Positions 7,020 to 16,449 of a stretch of DNA of 64,000 nucleotides are shown here, piece by piece (position 1 is the stretch's first letter; each line of letters starts with the position of its first letter). The notes beneath the pieces are model-generated. The model ran no database searches. It had not been told where the DNA came from and was given only the letters and a program-made list of their open reading frames with translations. Source of the stretch: Planctomycetota bacterium (GTDB lineage Bacteria; Planctomycetota; Brocadiia; Brocadiales; Brocadiaceae); contig VGXV01000011.1 of NCBI GenBank assembly GCA_016873165.1, positions 1 to 64,000 on the forward strand. Direction: 5' to 3'. A program made the translations under genes and the position numbers.

Positions 7020-8972
7020 ATGGCCTCATCAGATATACAAATTGGTATGAGTGGAGTTCTTGCCGCGCAACGTGCGATGCTGGTTTCCGCTCATAACATA
7101 TCGAATGCAAACACAAAAGGATATACAAAACAAACAGCAAGTCTTGCAACACGATTGCCTTCCCAAACAAGTATAGGAAGTATTGGGCAGGGCGTTGATC
7201 TGGTAAAGATATTGAGGCAGAAGGATGATTATCTTAACAGCAGGATCAGGTTTGTCACATCATCTCTTGGTGCCGCCTCAACAAAAAGCCAGCAATTGAG
7301 AGAACTTGAAACGGTGTTTAACGAATTAAGTGATTCCAGCATAAGTAATTCTTTGACAAGTTTCTTTAAATTCGTTAATGACCTTTCACAAGATGAGAGC
7401 ACCAGCACACGCTCCGTGCTTATAGAAAAGGCTACTACCCTGACGGAATCTATAAGAGCAGTAGTGGATGAACTGGATAAGATGAAGGAGTTTGTAGAAC
7501 AATCTGTAGAGTCCAAACTAGAAGAAGTAAACGCATTGGCGAAAGATATCGTTGAACTGAATAAGGAAATCTTCACGTTAAAAACTACAGGCGGGGAGCC
7601 AAACGACTTGTTGGACAAGAGAGATATGTTGCTCAACGAACTCAGCAAGTTTATGAACGTTACCGCAAGGACGCAGGACAATGGTATGATAGACGTGATG
7701 ATTTCAGGAGGAGTGCTGGTGAATGGTTCAAATGCTATGACGCTTGAATCCAGTGTTGATTCAAACGGTAAGATCAATATTACCAGTTATGGAAGCGCCA
7801 AACACAAACCTACAGGCGGAGAATTGAGCAGTTTGCTGGAGATGTATAATACCACACTGCCGGCATATGATACAAAACTGGATACTTTTGCAACCGGGCT
7901 TATAAAAGAATTTAACACGATTCACAGCGAAGGTGTGGGTACAGATGGTGGATTTACTACGGTACTCGGAACAAATAAAGTATCAAGCACGACTGCAATA
8001 TTAAATAATGCAGGGTTGCCTTTTGCGCCATCAAGTGGTGATATATACGTTACGGTAATAAATACCAGCACGGGGGAAGAGGTCAAAACCAAGATTTCGG
8101 TAGATGTAACAACCGACACACTTACTACATTAAGCACTGCAATAGACGGTATTGCAAATATTTCTTCTGCTATTTCAGACAAGAAATTGCAGGTTACTGC
8201 AAGTTCCGGGTATAAATTTAATTTTTCATATGCATTGGATCCGAATCCCGGGACTTTAGGGTCTTCAACGGTATCACTTTCAGGAGTATATAGCGGTAGT
8301 AACAATGATACCTATACATTCAAGGCATTGGGAACAGGCACGATTGGAACGACATCCGGGCTTCAGGTAGAGGTAAGGGACAGCGGTGCAAATCTTATAG
8401 CAACGCTTGATGTCGGGAGCGGATATACCGCAGGGAATACCCTTGAGGTTGCAAATGGTGTTTCTGTTACATTTTCTGCTGCCTCAGTTACTACTGGTAA
8501 TACCCTTTCTTCAGTAGTTCTCAATGATTCTGATCAAACAAATCTGTTGGCGGCCTTGGGTATAAATACTTTTTTTAGCGGAAGCGACGCGTCAGATATA
8601 GGTATTGAGAAAAAAATACAGGAAGATGTTACACTCATTGCAACATCGATAGGGGAACGCGGGAATAATATAAATGCATTACGTTTATCAGCATTGCAAA
8701 ACGATAACAGCGCTGTGGAAAATACTACTTTATCCGACTATTTACACCAGATTGCCTCGGCATTAGGAGAAGAGGCAAATAATGCTTACAATTCTGAAGA
8801 GAAATATACTGCATTGGAGACGAGCCTTCAGAATAGAAGAGAAGAGGTTTCCGGGGTGAATGTCGATGAAGAATTGGTCACCATGATACGATTTCAGCAT
8901 GCATACCAGGCATCAGCAAAGTATATTTCAACAGTGGATCGATTAATAAATACATTGTTAAATTCACTGTAA
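7020..8972 (+). CDS. flgK: Flagellar hook-associated protein 1 FlgK
   Basis: Hook-filament junction protein (650 aa). The N-terminus has the axial-protein heptad signature (GMSGVLAAQRAMLVSAHNIS, then NANTKGYTKQ), and the C-terminus closes the coiled coil with VNVDEELVTMIRFQHAYQAS and YISTVDRLINTLL. Between them lies a long Ser/Thr/Gly-rich variable region (about residues 300-530), which makes the protein longer than the ~550 aa of E. coli FlgK and presumably forms surface domains. It is exported by the flagellar type III system with FlgN as chaperone. A GGGAGCAGGGGG ribosome-binding region precedes the ATG. Confidence 0.93.
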   Translation: MASSDIQIGMSGVLAAQRAMLVSAHNISNANTKGYTKQTASLATRLPSQTSIGSIGQGVDLVKILRQKDDYLNSRIRFVTSSLGAASTKSQQLRELETVFNELSDSSISNSLTSFFKFVNDLSQDESTSTRSVLIEKATTLTESIRAVVDELDKMKEFVEQSVESKLEEVNALAKDIVELNKEIFTLKTTGGEPNDLLDKRDMLLNELSKFMNVTARTQDNGMIDVMISGGVLVNGSNAMTLESSVDSNGKINITSYGSAKHKPTGGELSSLLEMYNTTLPAYDTKLDTFATGLIKEFNTIHSEGVGTDGGFTTVLGTNKVSSTTAILNNAGLPFAPSSGDIYVTVINTSTGEEVKTKISVDVTTDTLTTLSTAIDGIANISSAISDKKLQVTASSGYKFNFSYALDPNPGTLGSSTVSLSGVYSGSNNDTYTFKALGTGTIGTTSGLQVEVRDSGANLIATLDVGSGYTAGNTLEVANGVSVTFSAASVTTGNTLSSVVLNDSDQTNLLAALGINTFFSGSDASDIGIEKKIQEDVTLIATSIGERGNNINALRLSALQNDNSAVENTTLSDYLHQIASALGEEANNAYNSEEKYTALETSLQNRREEVSGVNVDEELVTMIRFQHAYQASAKYISTVDRLINTLLNSL

Positions 8973-9006
8973 CGGCACATAGGGTGATCTTTTGTGCTGC
9001 AAAGCG

Positions 9007-9034
9007 GCAGAGACGTACGGACGTGCGTCTCTGC
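9007..9034 (+). terminator. Hairpin between flgK and flgL
   Basis: GCAGAGACG pairs with CGTCTCTGC around a 10-nt loop, followed by an A-rich rather than T-rich stretch. It resembles the GAGACGCAT palindromes at 51212 and 56733, so it may be a member of that repeat family rather than a true terminator. Confidence 0.5.
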
Positions 9035-9073
9035 AGACAAAAATAATTTTAATGAGTTGTGGAGGAAAATGCC

Positions 9074-9988
9074 ATGTCATTTAGAGTTACTCAGGCGAGT
9101 TTAAGCAACACGACCCTTTCTAATATTCAACTAAATTATAAAAAGATGCAGGAAATCCAAGAGAAGCTGTCCAGCGGTAAACGAATAAACCGTGCATCGG
9201 ACGACCCCGTGAGCACCAAGAAATTGCTCGGGTTTAAATCGGAAGAAAATGAATTGCAGCAATATTTGGATTCTATTAAACAAGCGAAAGATAAAATAGA
9301 ATTTATCTTCGATGCATTGGAAAATATACAGGACATTATGGTGAAAATTCAGACAAAAACGGTTCAGGCGGCGGATGGCACATTGGGAGAAGATGAAAGG
9401 GGAATTATTGCCAGCGAGCTGGATGAATTTATGGAGACCATTATTCAATTTTCAAATATAACGGACAGTAATGGCCGGTATCTGTTTTCAGGAACAAAAA
9501 CGACAACATCACCCTTTGGCGCTACGAGAGATTCGAGCGGTGAAATAACAGCCGTAGACTATAATGGCAATAATGAAACAATACAGTATAAAGTAGGGAG
9601 TAATACTTTTATCCAAGTCAACCAGCCGGGCGGAACGTTGTTTAAGGAAAACGGCATATTTGAAACCCTTATAAATTTAAGGGACGAATTGAAGAGCAGT
9701 AATTTTAATTCAAGCACGTTCTTGTCGTATAAGAAAGATTTTGAAACGGCAAATACTACCATATTAACAGAAATTACAAAGTTTGGCTCAAAGGTCGACC
9801 GATTAGAGTTAACGGAAAATAGAATAGAAAATTCGAAAACTGCTCTGAAGGAATTAATCTCTTATACCGAAGACGCTGATATAGCGGAGTTAATCACAGA
9901 CTTAAAAAATCAGGAAAACGTACTGCAATCAGCGCTACAAACAGGCGCAAGGATTATTCAGCCGACATTGCTTGATTTTATTGGATGA
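9074..9988 (+). CDS. flgL: Flagellar hook-associated protein 3 FlgL
   Basis: A 304-residue flagellin-like junction protein. The N-terminus is typical (FRVTQASLSNTTLSNIQLNY, KLSSGKRINRASDDP), as is the central SGRYLFSGTKT-like block (NGRYLFSGTKTTTSPF). The C-terminal helix reads LITDLKNQENVLQSALQTGA. ATG 9074 is chosen because GGAGGA is 8 nt upstream; a GTG at 9059 lies inside that ribosome-binding region. It sits with flgK at the hook tip below the filament. It is separated from flgK by about 100 nt with a palindrome. Confidence 0.92.
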   Translation: MSFRVTQASLSNTTLSNIQLNYKKMQEIQEKLSSGKRINRASDDPVSTKKLLGFKSEENELQQYLDSIKQAKDKIEFIFDALENIQDIMVKIQTKTVQAADGTLGEDERGIIASELDEFMETIIQFSNITDSNGRYLFSGTKTTTSPFGATRDSSGEITAVDYNGNNETIQYKVGSNTFIQVNQPGGTLFKENGIFETLINLRDELKSSNFNSSTFLSYKKDFETANTTILTEITKFGSKVDRLELTENRIENSKTALKELISYTEDADIAELITDLKNQENVLQSALQTGARIIQPTLLDFIG

Positions 9989-10255
9989 TATGGTGTATAA
10001 AATTTAGACATCGTTTGCCTGCAAATTCAACTTTATTTCCTGTCACTATAATTACCTTCTAAAATCCCATCCGTACCTCCCAGTAAGTATAAAATTATTT
10101 GAAAGTTTTATAACTGTCCTCTTTATAAATATATAAGTTCGTTTTGTATAATTATTAATTTATTTGTTTACAAACGGTATTATGTTTGCTAAATTATCCG
10201 CCATGTGGGATTCCAAATCTCTTAAACCTTAATTTATATAGGGGGTAAACTTAAA

Positions 10256-10702
10256 ATGGTACAGAAGCAAAAGGAAAAACTGAAGACGGAAAAATTGGGT
10301 GAGTTAAGCTATAACAAAGAAGATGTTATTCGGTTTGAAGACGGTATTGTAGGGTATGAGGAACTTAAACAATTTGTTCTTATTAATTTCCCCGATTGCC
10401 GTCCTTTCGAATGGTTAGTCTCTGTTGATAATCCTATTGTTGCGTTTCCTGTCATTAATCCAATGCCTCTTTTTACGGACTATAATCCGTTAAAAGCAAT
10501 TAAAGATGTATCAGCATTAGGAGTTAAAGATAAAAAAAAGATTGAGACATTTTGTATAGTGAATGTTGGCGAAGATACTTCGAATGTGACTATCAATTTG
10601 AAAGGGCCGATACTTGTTAATATGGAAAACAATAAGGGGAAGCAATTTGTTTTGACTGAAGATTTTTATACCCTGCATTATCCACTCATTCAGAAAAAAT
10701 AA
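10256..10702 (+). CDS. fliW: Flagellar assembly factor FliW
   Basis: A 148-residue FliW: YNKEDVIRFEDGIVGYEELK, RPFEWLVSVDNPIVAFPVIN and the C-terminal VTINLKGPILVNMENNKGKQ. In Bacillus and other bacteria FliW binds flagellin and, when freed, binds CsrA and blocks its repression of flagellin mRNA. The next gene is csrA, the classic pairing. It has a strong GGGGG ribosome-binding site. This gene follows flgL after about 270 bp, so it may have its own promoter. Confidence 0.93.
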   Translation: MVQKQKEKLKTEKLGELSYNKEDVIRFEDGIVGYEELKQFVLINFPDCRPFEWLVSVDNPIVAFPVINPMPLFTDYNPLKAIKDVSALGVKDKKKIETFCIVNVGEDTSNVTINLKGPILVNMENNKGKQFVLTEDFYTLHYPLIQKK

Positions 10703-10822
10703 TTGGCTAAAGATGTATTCGACAGACACCATGTTTAAACTGCAAAGGTCTTCACCTGTTTTTTCCGGAAGATATTTTGCAACATATAAATAGTTTTTAT
10801 AAATTTCTGAAGGGGTGCAACA

Positions 10823-11116
10823 GTGCTTATACTAACAAGGAAGTTAGGAGAAAGCATAACAATTGGTGATGACATAAAAATTACCATATTGGAATTTCAG
10901 GGAAAGCAAGTGAAACTGGGAATTATTGCGCCCAAGGATATCGAGATTCATAGGGAAGAAGTTTACGAAAAGATTCAGGCGCAGAATAGGGAAGCCTCAA
11001 AAGTGTCCAAACATGAGTTGGCAGAAGCGGCGAAAAAATGGAAATATGGCGCTGAAGGGCTTCGTCTTCAGGGGAAATTTACCACAAAAAGAGAGGCGAT
11101 TGGAGAAACAGATTAA
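10823..11116 (+). CDS. csrA: Carbon storage regulator CsrA, extended C-terminus
   Basis: RNA-binding translational regulator. Residues 1-60 are canonical Csr[40 protein letters not shown], with the conserved R6 and R44-like residues in GxxxPxxxxIHREE. The protein runs to 97 aa instead of about 61-75, with a charged tail ([20 protein letters not shown]) of unknown role; FliW binds the CsrA C-terminal region in Bacillus, so the tail may matter for that interaction (inference). The start is GTG preceded by AAGGGGTG. Confidence 0.92.
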   Translation: MLILTRKLGESITIGDDIKITILEFQGKQVKLGIIAPKDIEIHREEVYEKIQAQNREASKVSKHELAEAAKKWKYGAEGLRLQGKFTTKREAIGETD

Positions 11117-11203
11117 GTGGTCGTTTTTGCATGATTATTTAATGTAATTTTTTACATAATTCTGGCAGTAACAATTCTTATTACTTATTAAAGGAAACAA
11201 ATC

Positions 11204-12280
11204 ATGTCTATTATTGATGAGAAAGACCATGTAAATTTTGAAACAAATGCTTCACGAGCTAAGGATTTGATAAAAAACGATAATTGGAATGGGGCATTTA
11301 AATATTTAAAAGCGGCAGTGGAAGCGGACCCAAATTATGCCGAAGGGTATAACCTTCTTGGCATTTATTACACAAGAAACCATAATTATCCTGAGGCTAT
11401 CGAAAATTTCAGGCAGGCATTGCATAGTGATTTTGATTTGACAGAGGCTCATTATAACCTGGCTTCTTTATATTTGGAACGAGAAGAGTATAATATGGCT
11501 CTTCCCCATTTTAAAGAGGTAGTATTGGCGGATCCGGAAGATTCGGAGACGTACAATCTCATGGGGGTATGTTGTGCGAAAAGTGGTATGGCTGAGGATG
11601 CAAAAACGTTTTTTTCAGAATCGTTGCGTTTACAGCCGGATAATATATCCGCTGCGGTGAATATTTCCAAATTACTGATAAAAAATAATGAAATTTCAGA
11701 GGCAAAAGGAATACTTCTTTATTTTATCAAAAAGGGCATTGCTAATTTTGAGGTGCATTATTTGCTTGGTATTGTGTATAAAATACTGGAAGATTTTCCA
11801 AGAGCGTTGCATCACCTCAGAGAAGCAGTGCTGGAAGATAAAAATAATGCAGAAGCCTACAATTTGCTCGGGGAGTGTTGTGTAAAAATGAATTTTGACA
11901 AACAGGCTGAATCATTTTTTGTAATGGCTGCCAGGCTGGACACCGCATATTTAGATGCATATTATAATCTCGGAAACCTTTATTATAATCAACAGAAGTA
12001 TCACGATGCCATTCTCACTTTGGAAGAATACCTCAGGACAAAGGAAGCTACGGATTTTATTGATTCACTTTGGGCGGACAGCAAATCTAAGGATGAAACT
12101 GTTCCACTGTATAATTTATTGGGGAATTGTTACAAAGCGACAAATAATCCCGTAAAAGCACGGGAAATTTGGGAAAAATCATTATCGATATTGCCGGAAC
12201 AACAGGACATAAAAGAGGCAGTTTCCGGACTTTCACAAACTTCTCAAATGCATAAGCGCATTAGCCTTGTAATTGATTAA
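11204..12280 (+). CDS. Tetratricopeptide repeat protein
   Basis: A cytoplasmic 358-residue protein made of about eight TPR units, with typical W/Y-LG-Y-A-P spacing (NYAEGYNLLGIYYTRNHNYP, DLTEAHYNLASLYLEREEYN, AEAYNLLGECCVKMNFDKQA). No signal peptide or membrane segment is visible. TPR proteins are protein-interaction scaffolds; the partner cannot be told from the sequence. It lies just after the flagellar regulators in the same direction and ends 9 nt from the convergent dehydrogenase gene. A flagellar or motility link is possible but based only on position. Confidence 0.8.
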   Translation: MSIIDEKDHVNFETNASRAKDLIKNDNWNGAFKYLKAAVEADPNYAEGYNLLGIYYTRNHNYPEAIENFRQALHSDFDLTEAHYNLASLYLEREEYNMALPHFKEVVLADPEDSETYNLMGVCCAKSGMAEDAKTFFSESLRLQPDNISAAVNISKLLIKNNEISEAKGILLYFIKKGIANFEVHYLLGIVYKILEDFPRALHHLREAVLEDKNNAEAYNLLGECCVKMNFDKQAESFFVMAARLDTAYLDAYYNLGNLYYNQQKYHDAILTLEEYLRTKEATDFIDSLWADSKSKDETVPLYNLLGNCYKATNNPVKAREIWEKSLSILPEQQDIKEAVSGLSQTSQMHKRISLVID

Positions 12281-12289
12281 TTATCCCCT

Positions 12290-13309
12290 TTAAGGCGCAA
12301 TAATTATTTTAACAGAGTCTTTTGCGTCCGCTACGAGGCGAAATCCCTTGGCGGTATCAGTGAGAGGCAATTTATGGGTTATCAGATCGTTCACGGCAAT
12401 CCTCCCCGACTTGATTAATTCGATTGCCACTGCCATGTCTGCCGGTGGCCCGGCATAGGACATAACGATAGAATTACAGTTGCGCCAGAGATTCCATAAA
12501 TCTACAGGGATTTTCACCTCCGGTTCCGTTGGCGCAAAAAAGAGAATCGTTCCTCCTCTTTCTATTGAATGAAAGGATTGTTCTATTGCCGACCTCGCGC
12601 CGGTGCATACAATTACCAGGTCTGCCAGTCTTCCGCTATTGTTTTTGCGTATAATGGAAGGTACGTCTTCTTTTGCGTTAATTGCAATATCCGCGCCGAT
12701 TTTTTTTGCAAATTTTAAACGATATTCGCTTATATCTACCGCGAATATTTTGCCTGCGCCGAGCGCTTTTGCCAATTGAATATGGAGTAATCCCGATATG
12801 CCACTGCCGATGACGAGCAGACTTTGCCCCGGTTGGAAATTGGAGAGTTGTTGTCCGCGAATTGAGCATGCCAAAGGTTCTACAAAGGTTCCTTCATCAT
12901 AAGATACTTCTTCGGGTAAAATAAATGTGCCGCGATCAACGTTGATTTGGGGAACACGCAGGAATTCCGCAAAACCACCAGGATAAAAATTGGTGGTTCG
13001 CAATGTATCGCATACGGAATAATGTCCGTTCAGGCAGTAATAGCATGTATTGCAGGGGACATGATGTGCAACTGTCACTCTATCCCCTACCTTAAATTGC
13101 TTAACGTTATTGCCAATGGCTACTATTTCTCCTGCAATTTCATGACCCAAAACCAAAGGCGCCTTTTTAATGCGATACCATTCCATCACATCGCTGCCAC
13201 ATATTCCGCTGGCAATTATTTTTACCAGTAATTCGCCTGATCCGATTTGCGGGGTAGGCATTTCTTCTATTCGAATGTCATTGTTGTTGTAATACATTGC
13301 TACTCGCAT
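12290..13309 (-). CDS. Zinc-dependent medium-chain alcohol/polyol dehydrogenase
   Basis: A 339-residue MDR-family dehydrogenase. Catalytic zinc residues are visible in ASGICGSD and VLGHEIAGE; the structural zinc lobe has four Cys in PCNTCYYCLNGHYSVC; the Rossmann motif is IGSGISGLLHIQL with acidic D in FAVDISE, favouring NAD(H). It resembles sorbitol/threonine dehydrogenase-like enzymes; the substrate cannot be predicted. The next gene on this strand upstream is an LsrF-like aldolase, so the pair may act on the same small carbonyl compounds. Confidence 0.82.
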   Translation of the reverse strand: MRVAMYYNNNDIRIEEMPTPQIGSGELLVKIIASGICGSDVMEWYRIKKAPLVLGHEIAGEIVAIGNNVKQFKVGDRVTVAHHVPCNTCYYCLNGHYSVCDTLRTTNFYPGGFAEFLRVPQINVDRGTFILPEEVSYDEGTFVEPLACSIRGQQLSNFQPGQSLLVIGSGISGLLHIQLAKALGAGKIFAVDISEYRLKFAKKIGADIAINAKEDVPSIIRKNNSGRLADLVIVCTGARSAIEQSFHSIERGGTILFFAPTEPEVKIPVDLWNLWRNCNSIVMSYAGPPADMAVAIELIKSGRIAVNDLITHKLPLTDTAKGFRLVADAKDSVKIIIAP

Positions 13310-13443
13310 ATAATTCCTCTTCTCATCTTGTCATAAAACCCAAGATGTACATGTGAAGTGATGAGCTTGTAAGATTCAGGAAAATCTGATCATTGAAAAA
13401 AATAGTGTCTTTTCTTTAAACCATGCCGGCAATATATGATATT

Positions 13444-14235
13444 TTATTTATTTTTCTTTGCTTCATTAAATATTTTGTCAGCTTTGTCTACGGTGGCATT
13501 TTCGTGAATGATTGCACGCAAGGCCTTTATCATGGGAACGGGGTGCTCATTTTGCCAGATATTTCTTCCTAAATTTACCCCTATTGAGCCTTTTTGCATG
13601 CCATCATGGACAAATTCAAAAACTTCCCGGTCTGAACCCACCTTTGGTCCGCCTGCCATAACAACAGGGACGGGGCAACCGTTTGTTACCTTTTCAAAGT
13701 TTTCGCACCAATAGGTTTTCACCACTTTAGCGCCCAATTCTGCGCATATACGACAGCAGAGGGCAAGATAACGTGCATCCCGTTTTTCCAGTTCTTTTCC
13801 GACCGCAGTGACTGCCATTACCGGCATTCCGTATCTTTCAGCTTCATTCACTACTTTTGCCAAATTTAATAACGTTTCTTTTTCATAATCACTGCCAATA
13901 AAAACGGAAAGCCCGACACCGGAAACGTTGAGACGAAGAGCCTCTTCCATAGATGTAGTGATTTCTTCGTTCGCGAGGTCTTTGCCTACCATACTGGTAC
14001 CGCCTGAAATCCTTAAAATAATCGGTTTGCTGTTTTGCGGGTTTATGCAGGCACGCAATACACCCCTTGTACAGAAAAGGGCGTCGCTATATTCGAGAAT
14101 TGGTTTAATGGTTTCTCCGGGTCTTTCTAACTTTGTTGTAGGGCCCTGAAAATAACCATGATCAATTGGCAAGTACATGCAGCGTCCATTTGGTTTAATC
14201 AGTTGAGATAAGCGATTTTTCATTCCCCAATCCAT
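13444..14235 (-). CDS. LsrF/DhnA-family class I aldolase
   Basis: A 263-residue TIM-barrel enzyme of the DeoC/LsrF/FbaB class. It has strong similarity in pattern to LsrF (3-hydroxy-5-phosphonooxypentane-2,4-dione thiolase): ALDWG-like start (MDWGMKNRLSQLI), PIDHGYFQGPTTKLERPG, and the Schiff-base lysine region AKVVKTYWCENF, then CPVPVVMAGGPKVGSDREVF and GVNLGRNIWQNEHPV. The same family includes archaeal-type class I fructose-bisphosphate aldolase and ADTH synthase (AroA'), so the substrate is uncertain. No other lsr gene is present. A role in sugar-phosphate or aromatic precursor metabolism is as plausible as autoinducer-2 breakdown. Confidence 0.78.
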   Translation of the reverse strand: MDWGMKNRLSQLIKPNGRCMYLPIDHGYFQGPTTKLERPGETIKPILEYSDALFCTRGVLRACINPQNSKPIILRISGGTSMVGKDLANEEITTSMEEALRLNVSGVGLSVFIGSDYEKETLLNLAKVVNEAERYGMPVMAVTAVGKELEKRDARYLALCCRICAELGAKVVKTYWCENFEKVTNGCPVPVVMAGGPKVGSDREVFEFVHDGMQKGSIGVNLGRNIWQNEHPVPMIKALRAIIHENATVDKADKIFNEAKKNK

Positions 14236-14341
14236 GATATTTAATTCCTCCTTTTTAAAAAAACTTAGATTCAGACTGCTATACTTACGTGAGTTCTCTC
14301 TTGGTTAAAATAATATTTTTAAGCGAAACAAAGGGTGTATA

Positions 14342-15079
14342 TTAGATTCCCTCGCCATTGTTGTAATTTTTCATAAAAGCTGTCATTATTATTGATTCGG
14401 TGTCAGATTCCTGATTATTATCATTGCTTGTAATATCTAAACTTTCTTCTAACTTTTTAATACGCATCCGGAGTTTATTATTTTCTTTAATCAATGCTTT
14501 AAATGCTTCTGCAATCGGATCGGGTAGTTGTCCATGATCTAACATGACATCGTGATCTTTGTTTTTACTTCTTTCTATAATTCTGCCAGGAACGCCTACT
14601 ACCGTAGCATTCGGTGGTACGTCTTTTATCACTACAGAACCTGAGCCTATACGAACGTTATCTCCTATGGAAATGTTGCCTAAAACACATGCATTTGAGC
14701 CTACGATAACCTTTTTCCCTAACGTCGGATGCCTCTTTGTTTTTTCAAAAGTTGTTCCGCCAAGCACCACCCCTTTGTATATGAGGCACCCATCGCCAAT
14801 AGTTGCGGTTTCGCCAATGACAACTCCCATACCATGGTCAATAAACACACCACGACCAATCTGTGCGGCCGGATGAATTTCTACCCCTGTTAAAAAACGA
14901 TTAATGTGGGAGATAAGGCGAGCAATGAAATACCATTGTTTCTTCCAGAAAAATGAAGATATCCGGAATATCCATAACGCATGCAATCCCGGATAACAGA
15001 AAACTATTTCAAATTTGCTTTTTGCCGCGGGATCATTTTGAAAAGCCGCATTAATATCTTCTTTTAATCGTTCGAACAT
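14342..15079 (-). CDS. cysE: Serine O-acetyltransferase CysE
   Basis: Catalyses acetyl-CoA plus L-serine to O-acetylserine, the first step of cysteine synthesis. The left-handed beta-helix hexapeptide repeats are clear (VEIHPAAQIGRGVFIDHGMG, then VIGETATIGDGCLIYKGVVL), with the catalytic His in DHGMGVVIG and the substrate loop GTTFEKTKRHPTLG. A coiled-coil-like extension (ALIKENNKLRMRIKKLEESL) follows the catalytic part. The last residues are GEGI, which resembles the GDGI tail by which E. coli CysE docks into CysK. The start codon shares one base with the cysK stop (TAATG), so the two are translationally coupled. Confidence 0.93.
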   Translation of the reverse strand: MFERLKEDINAAFQNDPAAKSKFEIVFCYPGLHALWIFRISSFFWKKQWYFIARLISHINRFLTGVEIHPAAQIGRGVFIDHGMGVVIGETATIGDGCLIYKGVVLGGTTFEKTKRHPTLGKKVIVGSNACVLGNISIGDNVRIGSGSVVIKDVPPNATVVGVPGRIIERSKNKDHDVMLDHGQLPDPIAEAFKALIKENNKLRMRIKKLEESLDITSNDNNQESDTESIIMTAFMKNYNNGEGI

Positions 15080-16008
15080 TAAAATTCCTTAAACAATACG
15101 GTGGATAAATATCTTTCGCCGGTGTCAGGAAATACCACCACCAGTAATTTCCCATTGTTTTCAGGCCTTGCGGCGACCTGAAGTGCGGCATACGCTGCGG
15201 CGCCGGAAGAAATACCTACTAAAATTCCTTCATTTCGTGCAAGTTGGCGGGAAGCGGCAAATGCCTGTTCATTTTCAACCTTGACGATTTCATCAATTAT
15301 TTTAGTATTAAGGATGTCAGGCACGAATCCCGCGCCAATGCCCTGTATTTTATGTGGACCAGGTTTTCCTCCGGAAAGTACGGGAGAATCCGATGGCTCC
15401 ACCGCAATTACCTTTAATGAAGGTTTTCGTTTTTTAATAACTTCACCAACCCCGGTAATAGTGCCGCCTGTGCCTACACCACTGACAAAAATATCTATCT
15501 TTCCGTTGGTATCATTCCAAATTTCTTCGGCAGTCGTTTTGCGGTGTATTTCCGGATTTGCCAGATTTTTAAATTGCTGCGGCATAAATGAGTTTGGGGT
15601 GTTTCGGATTAATTCTTCCGCTTTATTAATGGCTCCTTTCATACCTTCAGCGCCTGGTGTTAATACAATTTCTGCTCCAAACGCTTTCAAAAGCTCCCGG
15701 CGTTCCAGGCTCATGGTATCCGGCATTGTTAAAATTAATTTATAATTTCTGGCTGCGGCAACAAAGGCTAAAGCAATTCCTGTATTGCCAGAGGTGGGTT
15801 CTATAATAATGGTATCTTTTTTGATTAATCCTGCTTTTTCGCCAGCTTCAATCATGGCAATTCCTATACGGTCTTTTACACTGGCCATAGGGTTGAAAGA
15901 TTCCATTTTTGCAACGATGGTGCAGCCCAAACCTTTTGATATTTTATTTAGTCTAACTAATGGTGTATTGCCAATGGTTGCAGTGATATCATCGTATATC
16001 TTTGTCAT
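15079..16008 (-). CDS. cysK: Cysteine synthase A (O-acetylserine sulfhydrylase)
   Basis: A PLP-dependent enzyme making cysteine from O-acetylserine and sulfide. It is 309 aa with PLP lysine K45 in MASVKDRIG, the TSGNTG substrate loop, [10 protein letters not shown] phosphate-binding loop, [11 protein letters not shown] and the C-terminal [12 protein letters not shown]. It is upstream of and coupled to cysE, which fits the cysteine synthase complex. The start is ATG, preceded by GGGGGGA on the coding strand. This operon supplies cysteine for, among other things, Fe-S proteins. Confidence 0.95.
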   Translation of the reverse strand: MTKIYDDITATIGNTPLVRLNKISKGLGCTIVAKMESFNPMASVKDRIGIAMIEAGEKAGLIKKDTIIIEPTSGNTGIALAFVAAARNYKLILTMPDTMSLERRELLKAFGAEIVLTPGAEGMKGAINKAEELIRNTPNSFMPQQFKNLANPEIHRKTTAEEIWNDTNGKIDIFVSGVGTGGTITGVGEVIKKRKPSLKVIAVEPSDSPVLSGGKPGPHKIQGIGAGFVPDILNTKIIDEIVKVENEQAFAASRQLARNEGILVGISSGAAAYAALQVAARPENNGKLLVVVFPDTGERYLSTVLFKEF

Positions 16009-16112
16009 ATCGTCCCCCCTTGGTTAATTATCTGAAGAATGTATAAATGAGAGAGAAAATATACTATGTTATAAACTATTTCTCAAGATATTTTTAAAAG
16101 CCTTAATTTTAC

Positions 16113-16140
16113 TTGACAAAACAGACTTTGAGTATAGTAT
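16113..16140 (+). promoter_or_regulatory. Putative sigma-70 promoter of the omega-like gene
   Basis: TTGACA at 16113-16118 and TAGTAT at 16135-16140 (spacer 16 bp) lie about 100 nt before the omega-like start, in an AT-rich divergent intergenic region. The -35 is a perfect match; the -10 matches 4 of 6. Confidence 0.45.
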
Positions 16141-16236
16141 CTATAGTTTCGATGTATCTTATTTATCTGTATGCATTTCAAAAAAATTTTATTTTTATAA
16201 AATTCCTGGAACATATTCTTTTTAGAGGATGTTGTT

Positions 16237-16449
16237 ATGAATTACAAAAGTCTGGATACATTTATAAATCAGGTTGGTGGTCCATTACGTTTAACAGCTT
16301 TGATTATTGGCAGGGCAAGACAAATTACGAAAAAGGCACCCCCTTATATAGAAACGGAAATTGACGATCCCGTTGAAATTTCCTTTATGGAATTAATGCA
16401 GAATAAAATCAAGTTAAGTGGCGAAGCACAAAAACAAAATAATGTTTGA
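16237..16449 (+). CDS. RNA polymerase omega-subunit-like protein
   Basis: A 70-residue protein resembling RpoZ in the region GPLRLTALIIGRARQITKKA followed by EISFMELMQNKIKL, which fits the omega pattern of an RAR-Q motif and a second conserved helix. Omega supports assembly of beta' into RNA polymerase. The gmk gene that often precedes rpoZ is not present here; the gene stands alone between divergent cysK and an ABC operon. Because the family is short and divergent, I regard the assignment as probable rather than certain. Confidence 0.6.
   Translation: MNYKSLDTFINQVGGPLRLTALIIGRARQITKKAPPYIETEIDDPVEISFMELMQNKIKLSGEAQKQNNV

Noticed and set aside
7020-11116. Sigma-28 or sigma-54 promoters before the flagellar genes
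   Set aside because: No sequence met the GG-N10-GC or TAAA-N15-GCCGATAA patterns.
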